Shown here: positions 1 to 7,891 of the stretch, one piece after another
Layout of the letters: each line of letters opens with the position of its first letter
Position numbering within the stretch: position 1 is the stretch's first letter
NCBI GenBank assembly: GCA_016190945.1
Contig: JACPPO010000012.1
Span: forward strand, 1 to 44,490
DNA: 44,490 nt
Source of the DNA: Acidobacteriota bacterium
Lineage (GTDB): Bacteria > Acidobacteriota > Vicinamibacteria > Vicinamibacterales > UBA2999
Direction: 5' to 3'
Made by a program: the position numbers and the translations under genes
Notes under the pieces: model-generated
The model's input: the letters and a program-made list of their open reading frames with translations, nothing else
What the model was told of the DNA's origin: nothing
The model's database searches: none

Positions 1-1
1 C

Positions 2-178
2 CTGAGGATCGTATCGCCGCGCTTTCTCCGATACGCGCACGCGGCCGGGCTCAAAGTACAGGTGTGGACGGTGGATGAGGAGACGGACATGCGGCGGCTG
101 CTCGCCTGGGGCGTCGATGGGTTGATCAGCAACCATCCGGACCTCGCAGTCCGTGTGCGCGACGCGTGCTGCCCATGA
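2..178 (+). CDS. glycerophosphodiester phosphodiesterase, C-terminal end (partial)
   Basis: The window opens inside a gene whose last 58 codons are readable in frame 2. The segment VQVWTVDEETDMRRLL, followed by WGVDGLISNHPD, matches the C-terminal strand-helix of GDPD-family TIM barrels. In that family the hydrophobic strand ending in W-T-V and the final D-G-(I/L)-(I/S)-(T/S)-(D/N)-x-P element close the barrel. Such enzymes hydrolyse glycerophosphodiesters to glycerol-3-phosphate and an alcohol. The catalytic N-terminal part lies outside the window, so activity and substrate cannot be judged. The gene converges on the uracil-DNA glycosylase with 37 bases between the two stop codons. The family call is fairly safe because of the conserved tail, although only a short piece is seen. 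Confidence 0.75.
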   Translation: MRIVSPRFLRYAHAAGLKVQVWTVDEETDMRRLLAWGVDGLISNHPDLAVRVRDACCP

Positions 179-215
179 ACCCGCCATCGCTCGACGACCC
201 GACGTTCTCCATAAC

Positions 216-986
216 TCAAGCAGGAACTGGACGAGGTCTGTCCAGGAGCCGGCGCGCCTTTCTGAGCACGCTCTCCATCATCCTTGCCGTGAGCCTGCCG
301 GTGTTTGTGTTCTGGCGGCTCGGGTGATAGCAGCCGACGAGGGCGGGCACGCGGTCCTGGTGCTCCCCGGGAAGCGCGACGACGCCGTGGCCAAACGGCG
401 GCTTCCGTGAAAACAGCACCCCGTGGCGGCGCAGCCGCTGCAGCCAGGCGTCGAAGCCAATCTTTCCAAGCGCGACGACCACGCGAACATGCGGTAGCTG
501 CTCGAGCTCGGCATCGAGGTGATCGAGGCACCGCGCGATCTCTTCGGGCAGCGGCTTGTTGTCGGGCGGCGCGCAGCGGACAGCCGACAGGATGTACGCA
601 TCCGTCAGCTGCAGCCCGTCATCCGCGTGTCGGGACGTGGCGATGTTGGCAAAGCCCGTGCGATGGAGCGCCGACATCAGAAAGTCGCCGGACCCATCGC
701 CGGTGAACACGCGGCCGGTGCGATTGGCGCCGTGCGCGGCGGGCGCCAGGCCGACGAGGAGGAGCCGCGCGTCGGGATCGCCGAAGCCGGGCACCGGGCG
801 GCCCCAGTAGGCGTCGTGGCGATGCGCGCGCTTCTTCTCCCGCGCCACGCGGCGGCAGTGGGCTCTCAAGCGCGGACAACGTTCACACGACACGATGGAA
901 GAGTGAACGGCAGCAAGCCGCGGCGGGACGCGAGTGACGTTCTGTGCCGTTCCGTGGTGGGGGAGATCGGACGAAACAGGTTTCAT
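216..986 (-). CDS. uracil-DNA glycosylase, family 5 (UDGb)-like
   Basis: This is a probable base-excision repair enzyme that removes uracil, and in family 5 often hypoxanthine or xanthine, from DNA. The active-site segment GLAPAAHGANRTGRVFTGD, with the downstream HPSRQNTNTGRL motif, is characteristic of UDGb. In this family the first motif lacks the catalytic Asp/Asn of family 1 enzymes. An N-terminal CxxC pair (SCERCPRL) and two later cysteines (AVRC and IARC) are the likely 4Fe-4S ligands shared by families 4 and 5. The reading frame is open up to 1040, but the ATG at 986 (MKPVSSD) avoids overlap with the divergent aceE and gives 256 aa. Neither candidate start has a clear ribosome binding site. 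The gene is transcribed away from aceE, so the roughly 50-base gap between them should hold both promoters. Confidence 0.85.
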   Translation of the reverse strand: MKPVSSDLPHHGTAQNVTRVPPRLAAVHSSIVSCERCPRLRAHCRRVAREKKRAHRHDAYWGRPVPGFGDPDARLLLVGLAPAAHGANRTGRVFTGDGSGDFLMSALHRTGFANIATSRHADDGLQLTDAYILSAVRCAPPDNKPLPEEIARCLDHLDAELEQLPHVRVVVALGKIGFDAWLQRLRRHGVLFSRKPPFGHGVVALPGEHQDRVPALVGCYHPSRQNTNTGRLTARMMESVLRKARRLLDRPRPVPA

Positions 987-1038
987 CGGAAGATCAGCGA
1001 ATAGTACAATCGTACGGATAGATCGATCACGATGACGC

Positions 1039-3720
1039 ATGCGTAATACAGCACCGAAGGACGCGGCCGAGCTCGAAGCGCTCGAGACCCGGGAGTGGCT
1101 CGAGTCGCTCGATTACGTGCTCCAGTCCGGAGGGCCCGCCCGGGTTGGCCGCCTGCTCGACCTGCTCGCGGATCACGCCAGGAAGAGCGGTGTCAGACCC
1201 CCCTTCTCGGCCAACACCCCCTACATCAACACCATCCCCGCCTCAGAGCAGCCGCTGTTCCCCGGGAACCGCGACATCGAGCGCCGGATCAAGAGTCTCG
1301 CCCGCTGGAACGCGTTGGCGATGGTGGTCAGGGCCAACAAGCTCGAAGACGGGATTGGCGGCCACATCTCCACCTACGCGTCGGCGGCGACCTTGTACGA
1401 GGTCGGGCTGAACCATTTCTTCAGGGGGAAAGGTGCCGGCCACGGCGGTGACATCATCTATTTTCAGGGGCACGCGGCGCCCGGCATCTACGCCCGCGCG
1501 TTTGTGGAAGGGCGCATCGGTGTCGAGCGCCTCGAGAACTTCCGGCGGGAGCTGCGGCCGGGGGGCGGCCTGTCGTCGTATCCGCACCCATGGCTGATGC
1601 CAGACTTCTGGGAGTTCCCGACCGTGTCGATGGGCCTCGGGCCGATCTGCTCCATTTATCAGGCGCGCTTCATGCGCTACCTCGAGGACCGCGGGCTGAA
1701 GAAGCGCTCCAACTCGAAGGTGTGGGCGTTTGTCGGCGACGGCGAGACCGACGAACCTGAATCGCTGGGTGCCATTACCCTGGCCTCCCGCGAGAAGCTC
1801 GACAACCTGATTTTCGTCATCAACTGCAACCTCCAGCGCCTCGATGGCCCGGTGCGCGGCAACGGCCAGATTATCCAGGAGCTCGAGGCGGTCTTCCGCG
1901 GCGCTGGATGGAACGTCATCAAGGTGATCTGGGGCAGCGAATGGGACGCGCTGCTCGAGAAGGATCGGGACGGCCTGCTCGTCAAGCGCATGGGTGAAGT
2001 CGTTGACGGGGAATACCAGAAATACGGCGTCGAGTCCGGCGCCTACGTCCGGCAGCACTTCTGGGGCGCCGACCCTCGCCTGCTGGACATGGTCAAACAC
2101 CTGTCGGATGAGCAGCTGAAGAAGCTGACGATCGGCGGCCACGACCCGGTCAAGGTCTACGCGGCGTATAAAGCCGCGTCCGAACACACCGGCCAGCCCA
2201 CCGTCATTCTGGCGCGCACCATCAAGGGATACGGCATCGGTGAGGCGGGCGAGGGGAGGAACATCACCCATCAGCAGAAGAAGCTGAACGAAGAAGAGCT
2301 GCGAGCGTTCCGCACGCGCTTCGGCGTGCCGATTGGCGACGACGAAGTCGCGAAAGCCCCGTTCTACCGGCCGCCGGAGAACAGCCCGGAGATCACGTAC
2401 GTGCTCGAGCGGCGCAAGCAGCTGGGCGGCTTCGTGCCTACGCGCACGTCCCAGGTCGAGCCGCTCAAGACGGACACGCTCCCGGAGCTCTTCGCCGAAT
2501 TCCATAGAGGCAGTGAGGGGCGGAAGGCGTCGACCACGATGGCCTTCGTGCGGATGCTCGCCAAGCTGCTCAAGGACAAGGAAGTCGGCGAGCTCATCGT
2601 GCCGATCGTGCCGGATGAAGCGCGGACCTTCGGGATGGAAGCGCTCTTCAGGCAGGTTGGCATCTATTCCCACGTCGGCCAGCTCTACGAGCCTGTCGAC
2701 ATGGACGTGCTCCTGTACTACAAGGAAGCGATGGACGGGCAGATTCTCGAAGAGGGCATCACCGAGGCGGGATCGATTTCGTCGTTCATTGCGGCCGGCA
2801 GCGCCTACGCGACGCACGGCATCAACACCATCCCGTTCTTCATCTACTACTCGATGTTCGGCATGCAGCGCGTTGGCGATCTGGTGTGGGCGGCGGCGGA
2901 CGCGCGCGCGCGGGGATTCCTGCTCGGCGGCACGGCGGGGCGGACGACGCTGGCCGGCGAGGGACTGCAGCACCAGGACGGCCACAGCCACCTGTTGTCG
3001 CTGGCGGTGCCAAACCTGATTTCGTACGACCCGGCGTTCGCCTACGAAATCGCGGTCATCATCGAGGAGGGCATCCGGCGGATGTACAAGGAAGGCGAGA
3101 GCATCTTCTACTACATCACGGTCATGAACGAGATGTATGAGATGCCGCCGATGCCCGACGGCGCGCGCGAAGGGATTCTCAAGGGGATGTACCGCCTGCG
3201 CGCTGCGGAGAAGAAGCAGGGACAGCCCCGCGCGCACCTGCTGGGCAGCGGCGCAATCCTCAACGAGGCCGTGAAGGCGCAGCAGATCCTGGCCGAGCAG
3301 TACAAGGTGGCCGCCGACGTCTGGAGCGTGACGAGCTACCAGGAGCTCTATCGAGACGGCCACGCATGCGGGCGGTGGAACCGCCTGCATCCGGGTGAGC
3401 AGCCGCGCGTGCCCTACGTGACGCAGTGCCTCGGCACGACCGAAGGCGCGCTCGTCGCGGCGTCCGACTACGTCAAGGCGCTCCCCGATGCGATCGATCG
3501 GTGGCTGCCGCGGCCGCTGACCTCGCTCGGCACCGACGGGTTCGGCCGCAGCGAGAACCGCGCGTCGCTGCGCGACTTCTTCGAGATCGACGCCAAGCAC
3601 ATCGCGGTGTCGGCGCTGGCCGCCCTCGCGCGGGACGGCACGCTCGATGCGGCGATAGTGAAAAAAGCGATCAAGGATCTCGGGGTCAATCCCGACAAGC
3701 CGAATCCGGCGATTGCGTAA
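1039..3720 (+). CDS. aceE: pyruvate dehydrogenase E1 component, homodimeric type
   Basis: This is the thiamine-diphosphate-dependent E1 subunit that decarboxylates pyruvate and transfers the acetyl group to lipoyl-E2. At 893 aa it is the length of the single-chain AceE family. The ThDP motif starts near residue 233 (GDGETDEPES) and ends about 25 residues later at NCNLQRLDGPVRGN. The conserved THQQKKLN histidine segment, DGQILEEGITE, YYSMFGMQRVGDL and GEGLQHQDGHSH are all present, and no internal stop or frameshift is seen. The ATG at 1039 has no obvious ribosome binding site but no better start exists. The gene directly precedes a collapsed E2/E3 relic and lies close to lipA, which makes the lipoyl cofactor. 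E1 looks functional, yet the partner subunits are not intact here, so working E2 and E3 would have to come from other loci. Confidence 0.95.
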   Translation: MRNTAPKDAAELEALETREWLESLDYVLQSGGPARVGRLLDLLADHARKSGVRPPFSANTPYINTIPASEQPLFPGNRDIERRIKSLARWNALAMVVRANKLEDGIGGHISTYASAATLYEVGLNHFFRGKGAGHGGDIIYFQGHAAPGIYARAFVEGRIGVERLENFRRELRPGGGLSSYPHPWLMPDFWEFPTVSMGLGPICSIYQARFMRYLEDRGLKKRSNSKVWAFVGDGETDEPESLGAITLASREKLDNLIFVINCNLQRLDGPVRGNGQIIQELEAVFRGAGWNVIKVIWGSEWDALLEKDRDGLLVKRMGEVVDGEYQKYGVESGAYVRQHFWGADPRLLDMVKHLSDEQLKKLTIGGHDPVKVYAAYKAASEHTGQPTVILARTIKGYGIGEAGEGRNITHQQKKLNEEELRAFRTRFGVPIGDDEVAKAPFYRPPENSPEITYVLERRKQLGGFVPTRTSQVEPLKTDTLPELFAEFHRGSEGRKASTTMAFVRMLAKLLKDKEVGELIVPIVPDEARTFGMEALFRQVGIYSHVGQLYEPVDMDVLLYYKEAMDGQILEEGITEAGSISSFIAAGSAYATHGINTIPFFIYYSMFGMQRVGDLVWAAADARARGFLLGGTAGRTTLAGEGLQHQDGHSHLLSLAVPNLISYDPAFAYEIAVIIEEGIRRMYKEGESIFYYITVMNEMYEMPPMPDGAREGILKGMYRLRAAEKKQGQPRAHLLGSGAILNEAVKAQQILAEQYKVAADVWSVTSYQELYRDGHACGRWNRLHPGEQPRVPYVTQCLGTTEGALVAASDYVKALPDAIDRWLPRPLTSLGTDGFGRSENRASLRDFFEIDAKHIAVSALAALARDGTLDAAIVKKAIKDLGVNPDKPNPAIA

Positions 3721-3729
3721 GGCGGCAAC

Positions 3730-4143
3730 GTGGCGGAATCCATGGTCCCTGAACTGGATGAGAACGTCGCCGGCGGCGGCGACGTGACGCGCGTGCTGGT
3801 CAAGGTCGGCGACATCATCGCGCGCGAGCAGACGGTGCTGGAACTCGAGACCGACCAGGCGATCATCGAAGTGCCCTCCTCGGTCGCCCGGCGGGTCACC
3901 GAGATCAAGGCCAAGCTGGGAGACAAGGTGACGGTGGGCGCCGTCGTTCTCATCGACGAAGACGGGGCGGCCGGCGCCGGGGAATTGATCGCGGAAGGTG
4001 TGCTTGCGGTGGAAATGGGCGACATCGCCGAAGATATGAAGCTGGCCGTCCATCCGCATCCCGCACTCTGCGAGACGCCGATCGAGGGCGCCGAAGTCTT
4101 TTTCGGACAGAGCACGCACGTCTACAAACCGAGGCACAAGTAG
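3730..4143 (+). pseudogene. collapsed E2/E3 remnant: lipoyl domain joined to the dihydrolipoamide dehydrogenase C-terminus
   Basis: This 137-codon frame starts at GTG nine bases after aceE. Residues 1-80 resemble the N-terminal lipoyl domain of AceF (VTRVLVKVGDIIAREQTVLE, then EVPSSV and GDKVTVGAVV). Residues from about 85 to 137 match the extreme C-terminus of dihydrolipoamide dehydrogenase: GELIAEGVLAVEMG, AED, HPHPALCET and AEVFFG, including the His-Pro/Glu segment of the E3 active site. The E2 catalytic core and the FAD/NAD domains of E3 are absent. This looks like an in-frame deletion spanning most of aceF and lpd, or most of one lipoyl-E3 gene. The lipoylated lysine of the usual ETDKA motif is Gln (ETDQA), so the residual domain should not accept lipoate. 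A small regulatory or decoy protein is possible but unsupported, and an assembly join should be excluded. Confidence 0.7.
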
Positions 4144-4169
4144 AGGTAAACTTCAGGAATCGAGGAGAC

Positions 4170-4607
4170 ATGACCAAGAAGATCGATATCGTAATCGCGG
4201 CGTGTGCGGTGTTGTGGGCCACGGCCGGTCTGCATTCCACCCTTCGGGCGCAGGTCGCGATCGCCGACGGCGTGTACACGGAAGAGCAGGCCAGGCGCGG
4301 CAAGGCGCTGTTCACCGAGAGCTGCGTCGAGTGTCACGGCAAGGATTTGAACGGGATGGAAGACATCGTACCGCCCCTGACAGGGGAGAACTTCCTCAAG
4401 ACGTGGCGGGGGAGATCGGTCGGCGACCTGTTTGACCAGATCAGCAAGACGATGCCGGTCCTCGATCCTGGATCGCTGAAGCCGGAGCAGGCCGCGGATC
4501 TCGCGGCCTATATCCTCAGCGTCTCGAAGTATCCCGCAGGTACCACGGACCTCGCCTCCAAGCTCGAGGCGCTCCAGTCAATCAAGATCGAGACCCCCAA
4601 GCAATAG
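4170..4607 (+). CDS. secreted monohaem cytochrome c
   Basis: This 145-aa protein has an N-terminal signal peptide (basic MTKK, hydrophobic residues 7-24, likely cleavage after the LRAQ region). A single haem-attachment motif CVECH lies at residues 52-56, and Met95 in KTMPVLDP is a good distal ligand. The order of helix, CxxCH, MP loop and C-terminal helix with LAAYILS is that of small class I cytochromes c of the kind that serve periplasmic dehydrogenases. The start is well supported by GAGGAG a few bases upstream of the ATG. It follows the E2/E3 relic by 26 bases on the same strand and may share its transcript. It converges on lipA. No partner dehydrogenase lies beside it, so the electron donor is unknown. 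Confidence 0.85.
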   Translation: MTKKIDIVIAACAVLWATAGLHSTLRAQVAIADGVYTEEQARRGKALFTESCVECHGKDLNGMEDIVPPLTGENFLKTWRGRSVGDLFDQISKTMPVLDPGSLKPEQAADLAAYILSVSKYPAGTTDLASKLEALQSIKIETPKQ

Positions 4608-4620
4608 GGGCGGCTCTCCG

Positions 4621-5532
4621 TTATGCGGGTGGTTGTTTCGAGCGCAGTACCGCTTCCGCCTGTTCGTGCGCGTGGTAGGAACTGCGCACAAGAGGTCCGG
4701 ACTCGACGTGTACGAAGCCTTTGGCGAGGGCGATGCGCTTCAGCTTCGCGAACTCCTCCGGATGGTAGTAGCGGATCATGGGCGCGTGCGTTTCGGTCGG
4801 ACGCAGGTACTGGCCGATCGTGAGGATGGAAACCCCCGCGCCGCGGAGATCGTCGAACACCGATACGATCTCGTCGACCTCTTCGCCCAAGCCCATCATG
4901 ATGCCGGTCTTGGTTGGGATCGCCGGCTTGTAGCGGCGGGACCGATCGAGCAGCTCGAGCGACCTCGGATAGCGTCCACCCGACCTCGCCATCCGGTACA
5001 GCCGCGGGACAGTCTCGATATTGTGGTTGAGCACGTCGGGCCCGGCGTCCAGCACCTCCATGAGCGAGGCCTCGACGCCCTGGAAATCGGGGATCAAGAC
5101 TTCAATCCGGCAATCGGGAATGCGGGCGCGCGTTTCGCGAATCGTCTCGGCGAACATGAACGCGCCGCCGTCGGCGAGGTCGTCCCGATCGACCGATGTG
5201 ATGACGGCGTGCCGGAGCGCCATCGCGTCGATCGCCTGCGCGACGCGCGCCGGCTCCGCCAGGTCGAGCTCGTTGGGCCGCCCGTGGGCGACGGCGCAGT
5301 AGGCGCAGGCACGCGTGCAGACGTCGCCGAGGATCATGAAGGTCGCGGTTCCATGGTGCCAGCACTCGCCGATATTGGGGCAGCGCGCCTCCTCGCACAC
5401 TGTGTGGAGCCTCAGCTCCTTCATCAACTCCTTCAACCGGAGGTGGTTCTCCGAGCCGGGGGCGCGCACTTTGAGCCACTCAGGCTTCGGCTCGCGGGGC
5501 TTTACGAATGCTAAGGGGGCTTCGACCGACAT
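4621..5532 (-). CDS. lipA: lipoyl synthase
   Basis: This radical-SAM enzyme inserts two sulfurs into octanoyl groups on lipoyl domains to make lipoamide. The 303-aa protein has the auxiliary cluster motif C46-x4-C51-x5-C57 (CEEARCPNIGEC), the radical-SAM motif C72-x3-C76-x2-C79 (CTRACAYC), and the C-terminal RSSYHA serine that ligates the auxiliary cluster. All essential residues are therefore present. The ATG at 5532 gives the usual N-terminus ahead of KPEWLKV. The gene points towards the cytochrome c with about 13 bases between stops. Its target is the lipoyl domain of 2-oxoacid dehydrogenases or GcvH. The adjacent E2 relic has lost its lipoylation lysine, so LipA must act on proteins encoded elsewhere. 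No lipB is seen in the window. Confidence 0.96.
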   Translation of the reverse strand: MSVEAPLAFVKPREPKPEWLKVRAPGSENHLRLKELMKELRLHTVCEEARCPNIGECWHHGTATFMILGDVCTRACAYCAVAHGRPNELDLAEPARVAQAIDAMALRHAVITSVDRDDLADGGAFMFAETIRETRARIPDCRIEVLIPDFQGVEASLMEVLDAGPDVLNHNIETVPRLYRMARSGGRYPRSLELLDRSRRYKPAIPTKTGIMMGLGEEVDEIVSVFDDLRGAGVSILTIGQYLRPTETHAPMIRYYHPEEFAKLKRIALAKGFVHVESGPLVRSSYHAHEQAEAVLRSKQPPA

Positions 5533-5546
5533 ACACTTTTCACTAT

Positions 5547-5562
5547 TCTATCGGTCTATCGG
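5547..5562. repeat. perfect 8-bp tandem repeat between divergent lipA and the UPF0173 hydrolase
   Basis: Two adjacent copies of TCTATCGG lie 15-30 bases upstream of the lipA start, in the 63-base gap shared with the divergent hydrolase gene. Position and exact repetition make it a candidate protein-binding site or a promoter-proximal slippage product. No further copy was noticed nearby. Confidence 0.4.
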
Positions 5563-5595
5563 CACGGGCCGCGTCGGAATACGACTGAAAGGCGT

Positions 5596-6303
5596 ATGGC
5601 ATCCCAACGCTTGGCGATCACATGGCTGGGTCACAGCACGTTTCTGGTGCGTACGCCCGGGGGAACACGCGTGCTGTTCGATCCGTGGCTCGTCGACAAC
5701 CCGGCATGCCCGGCGTCGATGAAGAAGCCGCCCAAGACGGGTCTCGTACTGGTGTCGCACGGCCATGCCGATCACATGGGCGACCTCGTCGCGGTGGCGC
5801 GCGAGAGCGGCGCGCCCGTCGTCGGAATGTTTGAACTGTGCGACTGGCTGAGCCGCAAGGGGATTGCGAACGTGTCACCCATGAACAAAGGCGGCTCGCA
5901 GAGCATCGGCGGCCTCCGGATCACGATGACCGACGCGCGGCACAGCAGCGGGTATGTCGACAACGGCCAAATGGTCTACATGGGCGAGCCGGCGGGATAT
6001 ATCGTCCGGCTCGAAGACGGCATGACGCTGTACTACGCCGGCGACACATGCCTCTTTGGAGACATGCGCCTGATTGGCGAGATGTACACGCCGGATATTG
6101 CGTTCCTCCCGATCGGCGATCGGTTCACGATGGATCCGACGGCCGCCGCCAGGGCATGTGAGTTGCTGGGCGTACGGCAGGTCGTGCCGATGCATTGGGG
6201 GACGTACCCACTGTTGACGGGCACGCCCGCGGAGCTGAAAGAGCTCGTGGAACCGCGTGGTGTGCAGGTGCTGGAACTGAAACCAGGAGAGACCGCGGAG
6301 TAA
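5596..6303 (+). CDS. UPF0173-type metal-dependent hydrolase (metallo-beta-lactamase fold)
   Basis: This 235-aa cytoplasmic protein has the UPF0173/UlaG-like architecture. An N-terminal WLGHSTFLV strand is followed by FDPWL, then the metal motif SHGHADHMGD (HxHxDH), a later DARHSS histidine, YYAGDTCLFGDM with its metal-bridging Asp, and the C-terminal MHWGTYP histidine. All expected metal ligands are present, so it should bind two divalent metals. The substrate is unknown for most members. There is no signal peptide. It is divergent from lipA across a short gap that holds an 8-bp tandem repeat, and it converges on the cupredoxin lipoprotein gene across a hairpin. The ATG at 5596 precedes the first beta strand without extra sequence, so the start is likely right. 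Confidence 0.88.
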   Translation: MASQRLAITWLGHSTFLVRTPGGTRVLFDPWLVDNPACPASMKKPPKTGLVLVSHGHADHMGDLVAVARESGAPVVGMFELCDWLSRKGIANVSPMNKGGSQSIGGLRITMTDARHSSGYVDNGQMVYMGEPAGYIVRLEDGMTLYYAGDTCLFGDMRLIGEMYTPDIAFLPIGDRFTMDPTAAARACELLGVRQVVPMHWGTYPLLTGTPAELKELVEPRGVQVLELKPGETAE

Positions 6304-6314
6304 GCGTGCGCCTT

Positions 6315-6337
6315 CCTGGAGGCCTGAAGGCCTCCGG
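6315..6337. repeat. intergenic hairpin, GGAGGCC arms around TGAA (TTCA on the other strand)
   Basis: GGAGGCC-TGAA-GGCCTCC at 6318-6335 is a perfect 7-bp stem that can be extended by CC/GG after one unpaired T. It lies between two convergent stop codons. There is no T-run on either side, so it is not a textbook intrinsic terminator. The following bases repeat CCTCCGGCYACCG twice. The centre TTCA and stem design resemble the hairpin between nuoE and nuoF. Confidence 0.6.
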
Positions 6338-6356
6338 CCACCGAATCGACCTCCGG

Positions 6357-6779
6357 CTACCGGATGACGATTGTGCCCTGCAGCGACGTGTCCGAGTCCC
6401 GGTCGTGATCGTGATAGCCGCAGGTGCGGACGGTATTCAGATTGCCCGTCTGGCGGCTCTGTTCCGGCTGCAGGAATCCGACCTGATTGATCTCAGGGCA
6501 ATCCGTGTGGTCGGGATGAGGATTCGAGCTCATATCGTGCGGGCGGGCGTCGTTGTTCACGAACGTCACGCGTGAGCCGGCCGCGATCGTTACCGATCGC
6601 GGTGAGACACCGCTTGACGTGATGGTGATCGTGGCACCGGTGGATGAGGCGGGCGTTCCTGTCGGGGTCGGCGTCGGCGAGCTTGGCGTAGTACTGCCGG
6701 CACCACCCCCACAGGACACCGCCGCGACGACGAGCACAATCGCGAAACACAGAGACAGAGAAGCCGGCTTGCGCGTCAG
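6357..6779 (-). CDS. cupredoxin-like lipoprotein
   Basis: This small protein has a lipobox-type N-terminus (VVAAVSCGGG), a Ser/Thr/Pro-rich linker and a cupredoxin-like beta domain: ITITSSGVSPRSVTIAAGSR, FVNNDARPHDM, then CGYHDH near the end. The ARPHDM histidine and the C-G-Y-H pair are plausible type 1 copper ligands; a canonical Met ligand is not obvious. The nearest standard start is GTG at 6737, which leaves almost no signal peptide. In-frame sequence continues upstream to a CTG at 6777-6779, giving TRKPASLSLCFAIVLVV, a proper charged and hydrophobic leader. That CTG overlaps the TGA of the upstream beta-barrel gene, so coupled translation from a rare CTG start is my preferred reading. 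It is probably an envelope electron-transfer or copper protein. Confidence 0.65.
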   Translation of the reverse strand: MTRKPASLSLCFAIVLVVAAVSCGGGAGSTTPSSPTPTPTGTPASSTGATITITSSGVSPRSVTIAAGSRVTFVNNDARPHDMSSNPHPDHTDCPEINQVGFLQPEQSRQTGNLNTVRTCGYHDHDRDSDTSLQGTIVIR

Positions 6780-7600
6780 AAGAACTTCCGCGAAATATTG
6801 AAGCCGAGATACCAGTCGTCGTTCGTGAACCCGCCGCGCGCCAGTTGTCCCATCGTCGTCCCGAAGCTGTTTGAGAAGTTGAGCTGGAACACATGGCCGC
6901 CGGCGCGCTTCTCGATGCCGAAGCTGCCATGCGTGACGCCGGGATCGTAGCCGACCACGCGCGGGATGGCTTCGCCGACAAGGTAGACCGTCGGGCGCAC
7001 CCGGATCCGGGCCGCGAGTCCGACCATGAACGTGTCGTTGTCATCGACCAGCGCATCGGGGCCAGGATTGCTGTTGTTCACCCAGATCGGTTCCGCGTAG
7101 ACGGCGCCCCGGCTGCCAAGCGTGCGCGACACGGACACGCCGACAGCCGGCGAGTAGCTGTCGCGAAAATTGTTCGTGCCGTCTATCGACGCCAGAACGC
7201 CAAGCCCGATGGGGGACGCCCCGTTCTGCTGCAGCACGTTGTACTGCCCGAAGAACTCGACCGTCTTGTTGCTCGTGCGATGGATGCCGGCCTGCAGCCC
7301 CCGCATCACGCCGAAGCGGTACTCGAGACCGATCTGCGCCCCCGAATCGAGGCCGAACAGATCGCCGACCAGATCCCCGAAGTGGCCGCCGCCGAGCGGT
7401 CGTCCAAACCGGTGTGTCACGCGAAACGCGCTCTTGAAGTGCGGCAGGCGCAGTGTGGTGGGGAGCGTCACAATCGTGAAGTCCGGCTGCGAGACACTCA
7501 GGTCGAGATCGGGGTCGCCCTGCGGAACCTGCGCCGATGCAGCCCGCGCGATCAAGGCGGACGCCACTACGAACAAGAGGAGCTTCTTCAATGCAGTCAT
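6776..7600 (-). CDS. DUF5777-like outer-membrane beta-barrel protein (copy 1)
   Basis: This is a 274-aa secreted protein. From the ATG at 7600 it begins MTALKKLLLF and has a clear signal peptide ending near ARAASAQ. Codons further upstream to 7696 give no signal sequence, so the internal ATG is preferred. The mature part is rich in amphipathic beta strands with aromatic ends and closes with ISRKFF, a typical outer-membrane C-terminal Phe. The pattern of LPTTLRLP, THRFGRP, LFGLDSGAQIGLEYRFG, VYLVGEAIPRVVGY and GGHVFQLNFSNSFGTT resembles the DUF5777 family of barrel proteins of unknown role. A close paralogue lies divergently at 7892, with the same motifs in the same order. The cupredoxin lipoprotein overlaps its stop codon, so the two gene products may work together. 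Confidence 0.75.
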   Translation of the reverse strand: MTALKKLLLFVVASALIARAASAQVPQGDPDLDLSVSQPDFTIVTLPTTLRLPHFKSAFRVTHRFGRPLGGGHFGDLVGDLFGLDSGAQIGLEYRFGVMRGLQAGIHRTSNKTVEFFGQYNVLQQNGASPIGLGVLASIDGTNNFRDSYSPAVGVSVSRTLGSRGAVYAEPIWVNNSNPGPDALVDDNDTFMVGLAARIRVRPTVYLVGEAIPRVVGYDPGVTHGSFGIEKRAGGHVFQLNFSNSFGTTMGQLARGGFTNDDWYLGFNISRKFF

Positions 7601-7729
7601 GACCAATGTACCACCTGTCAGTCTCTCCTGGCCACAAGCTGGATCCAGCGCTTGACGATCGCGATCCGCCAGTCGCTCAGGGACTGTGGACCGCAACCCG
7701 GAGAGAAATCGTACGCGCAGATGACGCAG

Positions 7730-7748
7730 GATTACCGGACCGGTAATC
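7730..7748. promoter_or_regulatory. perfect 19-bp palindrome between divergent beta-barrel genes
   Basis: GATTACCGG-A-CCGGTAATC is an exact inverted repeat with 9-bp arms and a single central base. It lies in the 291-bp gap between the two divergent DUF5777-like genes, about 130 bases from the start of copy 1 and 144 from copy 2. Its size and symmetry suit a dimeric repressor or activator that controls both genes. A second shorter palindrome, GCTGGATCCAGC at 7638-7649, lies in the copy 1 leader. Apart from these I see nothing coding in the gap. Confidence 0.55.
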
Positions 7749-7891
7749 GTCGACCAAAGACGAAATCCGGTTTGATTGTCTGCGACTTCGGAAACTGGAT
7801 TCTGAAACGATTGCAGTGAGCTTTTCGTCGATTTGCGGGTGTGTCATCCGCGAGCCTAGGTGGCCCCCCGATTGCACTTGCCGCAAGAGCC

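Noticed and set aside
1243-4137. 964-codon open frame on the minus strand opposite aceE
   Set aside because: It is antisense to a clearly conserved enzyme, has Arg/His/Asp-rich shadow composition and no recognisable domain; it is a product of high GC third positions.
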